Of a stretch of DNA of 14,763 bases, positions 14,214 to 14,763 are shown piece by piece. The notes beneath the pieces are model-generated. The model had not been told where the DNA came from, did no database searches, and was given only the letters and a program-made list of their open reading frames with translations. Made by a program: the position numbers and the translations under genes. Source of the DNA: Christensenella sp. UBA4626 (GTDB lineage: Bacteria; Bacillota; Clostridia; Christensenellales; UBA1242); NCBI GenBank assembly GCA_002406115.1, contig DHNC01000042.1:1-14763 (forward strand), in the 5' to 3' direction. Positions within the stretch are counted from its first letter, which is position 1; the number at the start of each line of letters is the position of its first letter.

Positions 14214-14359
14214 TTGTCTTTCGGTTACAGAGCATAAACGAAAACTCTTTCTTGTCAAGGGTAAAATGTATTGATTCTCAACCCTTGACAAGAAAATTAA
14301 GATTTTAAGAATTGAGAAAACAATCCCTTTTCGTTTCTTTTTGCTCTGTCGAAAGACAA
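14214..14359. other. strongly folded intergenic element between rep-like and recombinase genes
   Basis: The ends pair: 14214-14223 with 14350-14359 (10 bp), then after a 3-base bulge 14227-14234 with 14342-14349 (8 bp), then 14236-14244 with 14328-14336 (9 bp). Inside is a perfect 15-bp hairpin, 14248-14262 with 14281-14295, with an 18-base loop. Loop bases 14270-14281 can also pair with 14312-14324, a potential pseudoknot. It lies exactly between the HUH gene stop and the recombinase ribosome binding site (AAAAGGAG 14374-14381), which stays free. It may be a replication origin or nick region, a regulatory or structured RNA, or a recombination site. Confidence 0.75.
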
Positions 14360-14389
14360 AAATAAAACTAAATAAAAGGAGAAAATAAA

Positions 14390-14763
14390 GTGAAAACAGC
14401 AGTAATATATGCAAGATATTCTAGCACTAACCAAACTGAGCAGTCTATCGAAGGTCAAGTTCATGTATGCGAAGATTATGCTAAAAAGCACGACATAATT
14501 ATTGTAGATTCATACATAGACCGAGCAATTTCTGGAACAACAGATAACAGAGAATCTTTTCAAAAAATGTTAAAAGATAGCAACAATAAAAAATGGGACT
14601 ATGTGTTAGTTTATAAACTGGATAGATTTGCAAGAAATAAGTTCGAGTCAGCAATTCATAGAAAACATTTGAAAGATAATGGAATAAAACTTTTATCTGC
14701 TATGGAAAACATACCTGAAACACCAGAAGGAGTTTTGCTTGAATCTTTACTTGAAGGAATGAA
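14390..14763 (+). CDS. large serine recombinase (5' part, cut by window end)
   Basis: The first 124 codons of a serine recombinase continue off the window. VIYARYSSTNQTEQSIEGQ (from residue 5) contains the nucleophile region, with S11 the likely catalytic serine. YIDRAISGTTDNR, WDYVLVYKLDRFARN and the IPETPEG/LLEG stretch complete the resolvase catalytic domain as in large serine integrases. These enzymes cut both DNA strands at attachment sites and integrate or excise elements. The start is GTG at 14390, eight bases after AAAAGGAG (14374-14381), directly followed by KTAVIYARYSS as expected for the family. The zinc-ribbon and coiled-coil parts and probably an attachment site lie outside the window. 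It is the strongest sign that the right part is a mobile element. Confidence 0.93.
   Translation, partial: MKTAVIYARYSSTNQTEQSIEGQVHVCEDYAKKHDIIIVDSYIDRAISGTTDNRESFQKMLKDSNNKKWDYVLVYKLDRFARNKFESAIHRKHLKDNGIKLLSAMENIPETPEGVLLESLLEGM

Noticed and set aside
1..14763. Mollicute-type code with TGA as tryptophan
   Set aside because: Tryptophan is TGG in the genes checked, and the HUH gene stops at TGA right before the folded element.
1..14763. tRNA or rRNA genes
   Set aside because: No cloverleaf, TTCGA-type arm or rRNA-like stretch was recognised on either strand.

Overview
The window is AT-rich DNA that reads with the standard bacterial code: tryptophan is TGG in the genes I checked, and TAA, TAG and TGA all serve as stops. 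Shine-Dalgarno sites of the AGGAG type, near-consensus sigma-A promoters and the gene families present point to a low-GC Firmicutes-like bacterium, possibly an uncultured gut Clostridia or Bacilli lineage. The genus cannot be named from the sequence.

Positions 1-7500 look like chromosome. A RecD2-type helicase gene (minus strand) is divergent from mscL, which encodes a large-conductance mechanosensitive channel with an unusually long charged linker. Between and around them lie about 600 bases of gene-free, repeat-rich DNA. It includes two direct copies of a roughly 150-base, hairpin-rich dispersed repeat, one on each side of mscL. Next comes a 1066-residue membrane-anchored, probably beta-helical surface protein with a consensus promoter, ending at a perfect 16-bp terminator hairpin shared with the convergent operon.

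Positions 7500-11630 hold a three-gene minus-strand restriction-modification operon: an N6-adenine methyltransferase (NPPY class), then a C5-cytosine methyltransferase, then an HNH endonuclease. The genes overlap by 8 and 14 bases, and the second and third have their own ribosome binding sites, which implies tightly coupled translation. One adenine and one cytosine methyltransferase with one nuclease fits a type II/IIS system with an asymmetric site. The first gene has no ribosome binding site and a -10 box almost on its ATG, so it may be leaderless.

Positions 11630-12266 contain no large gene but several strong hairpins. From 12204 to the right end runs the start of a mobile element on the plus strand: a leader peptide, a sigma-70-like DNA-binding protein, an attenuator-like hairpin overlapping a 12-codon leader ORF, a 44-residue protein, an HUH-type replication or relaxase protein, a strongly folded stretch of about 146 bases, and the 5' part of a large serine recombinase cut by the window edge. 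The restriction-modification operon may be cargo of this element, but the element's left end and attachment site are not identified.
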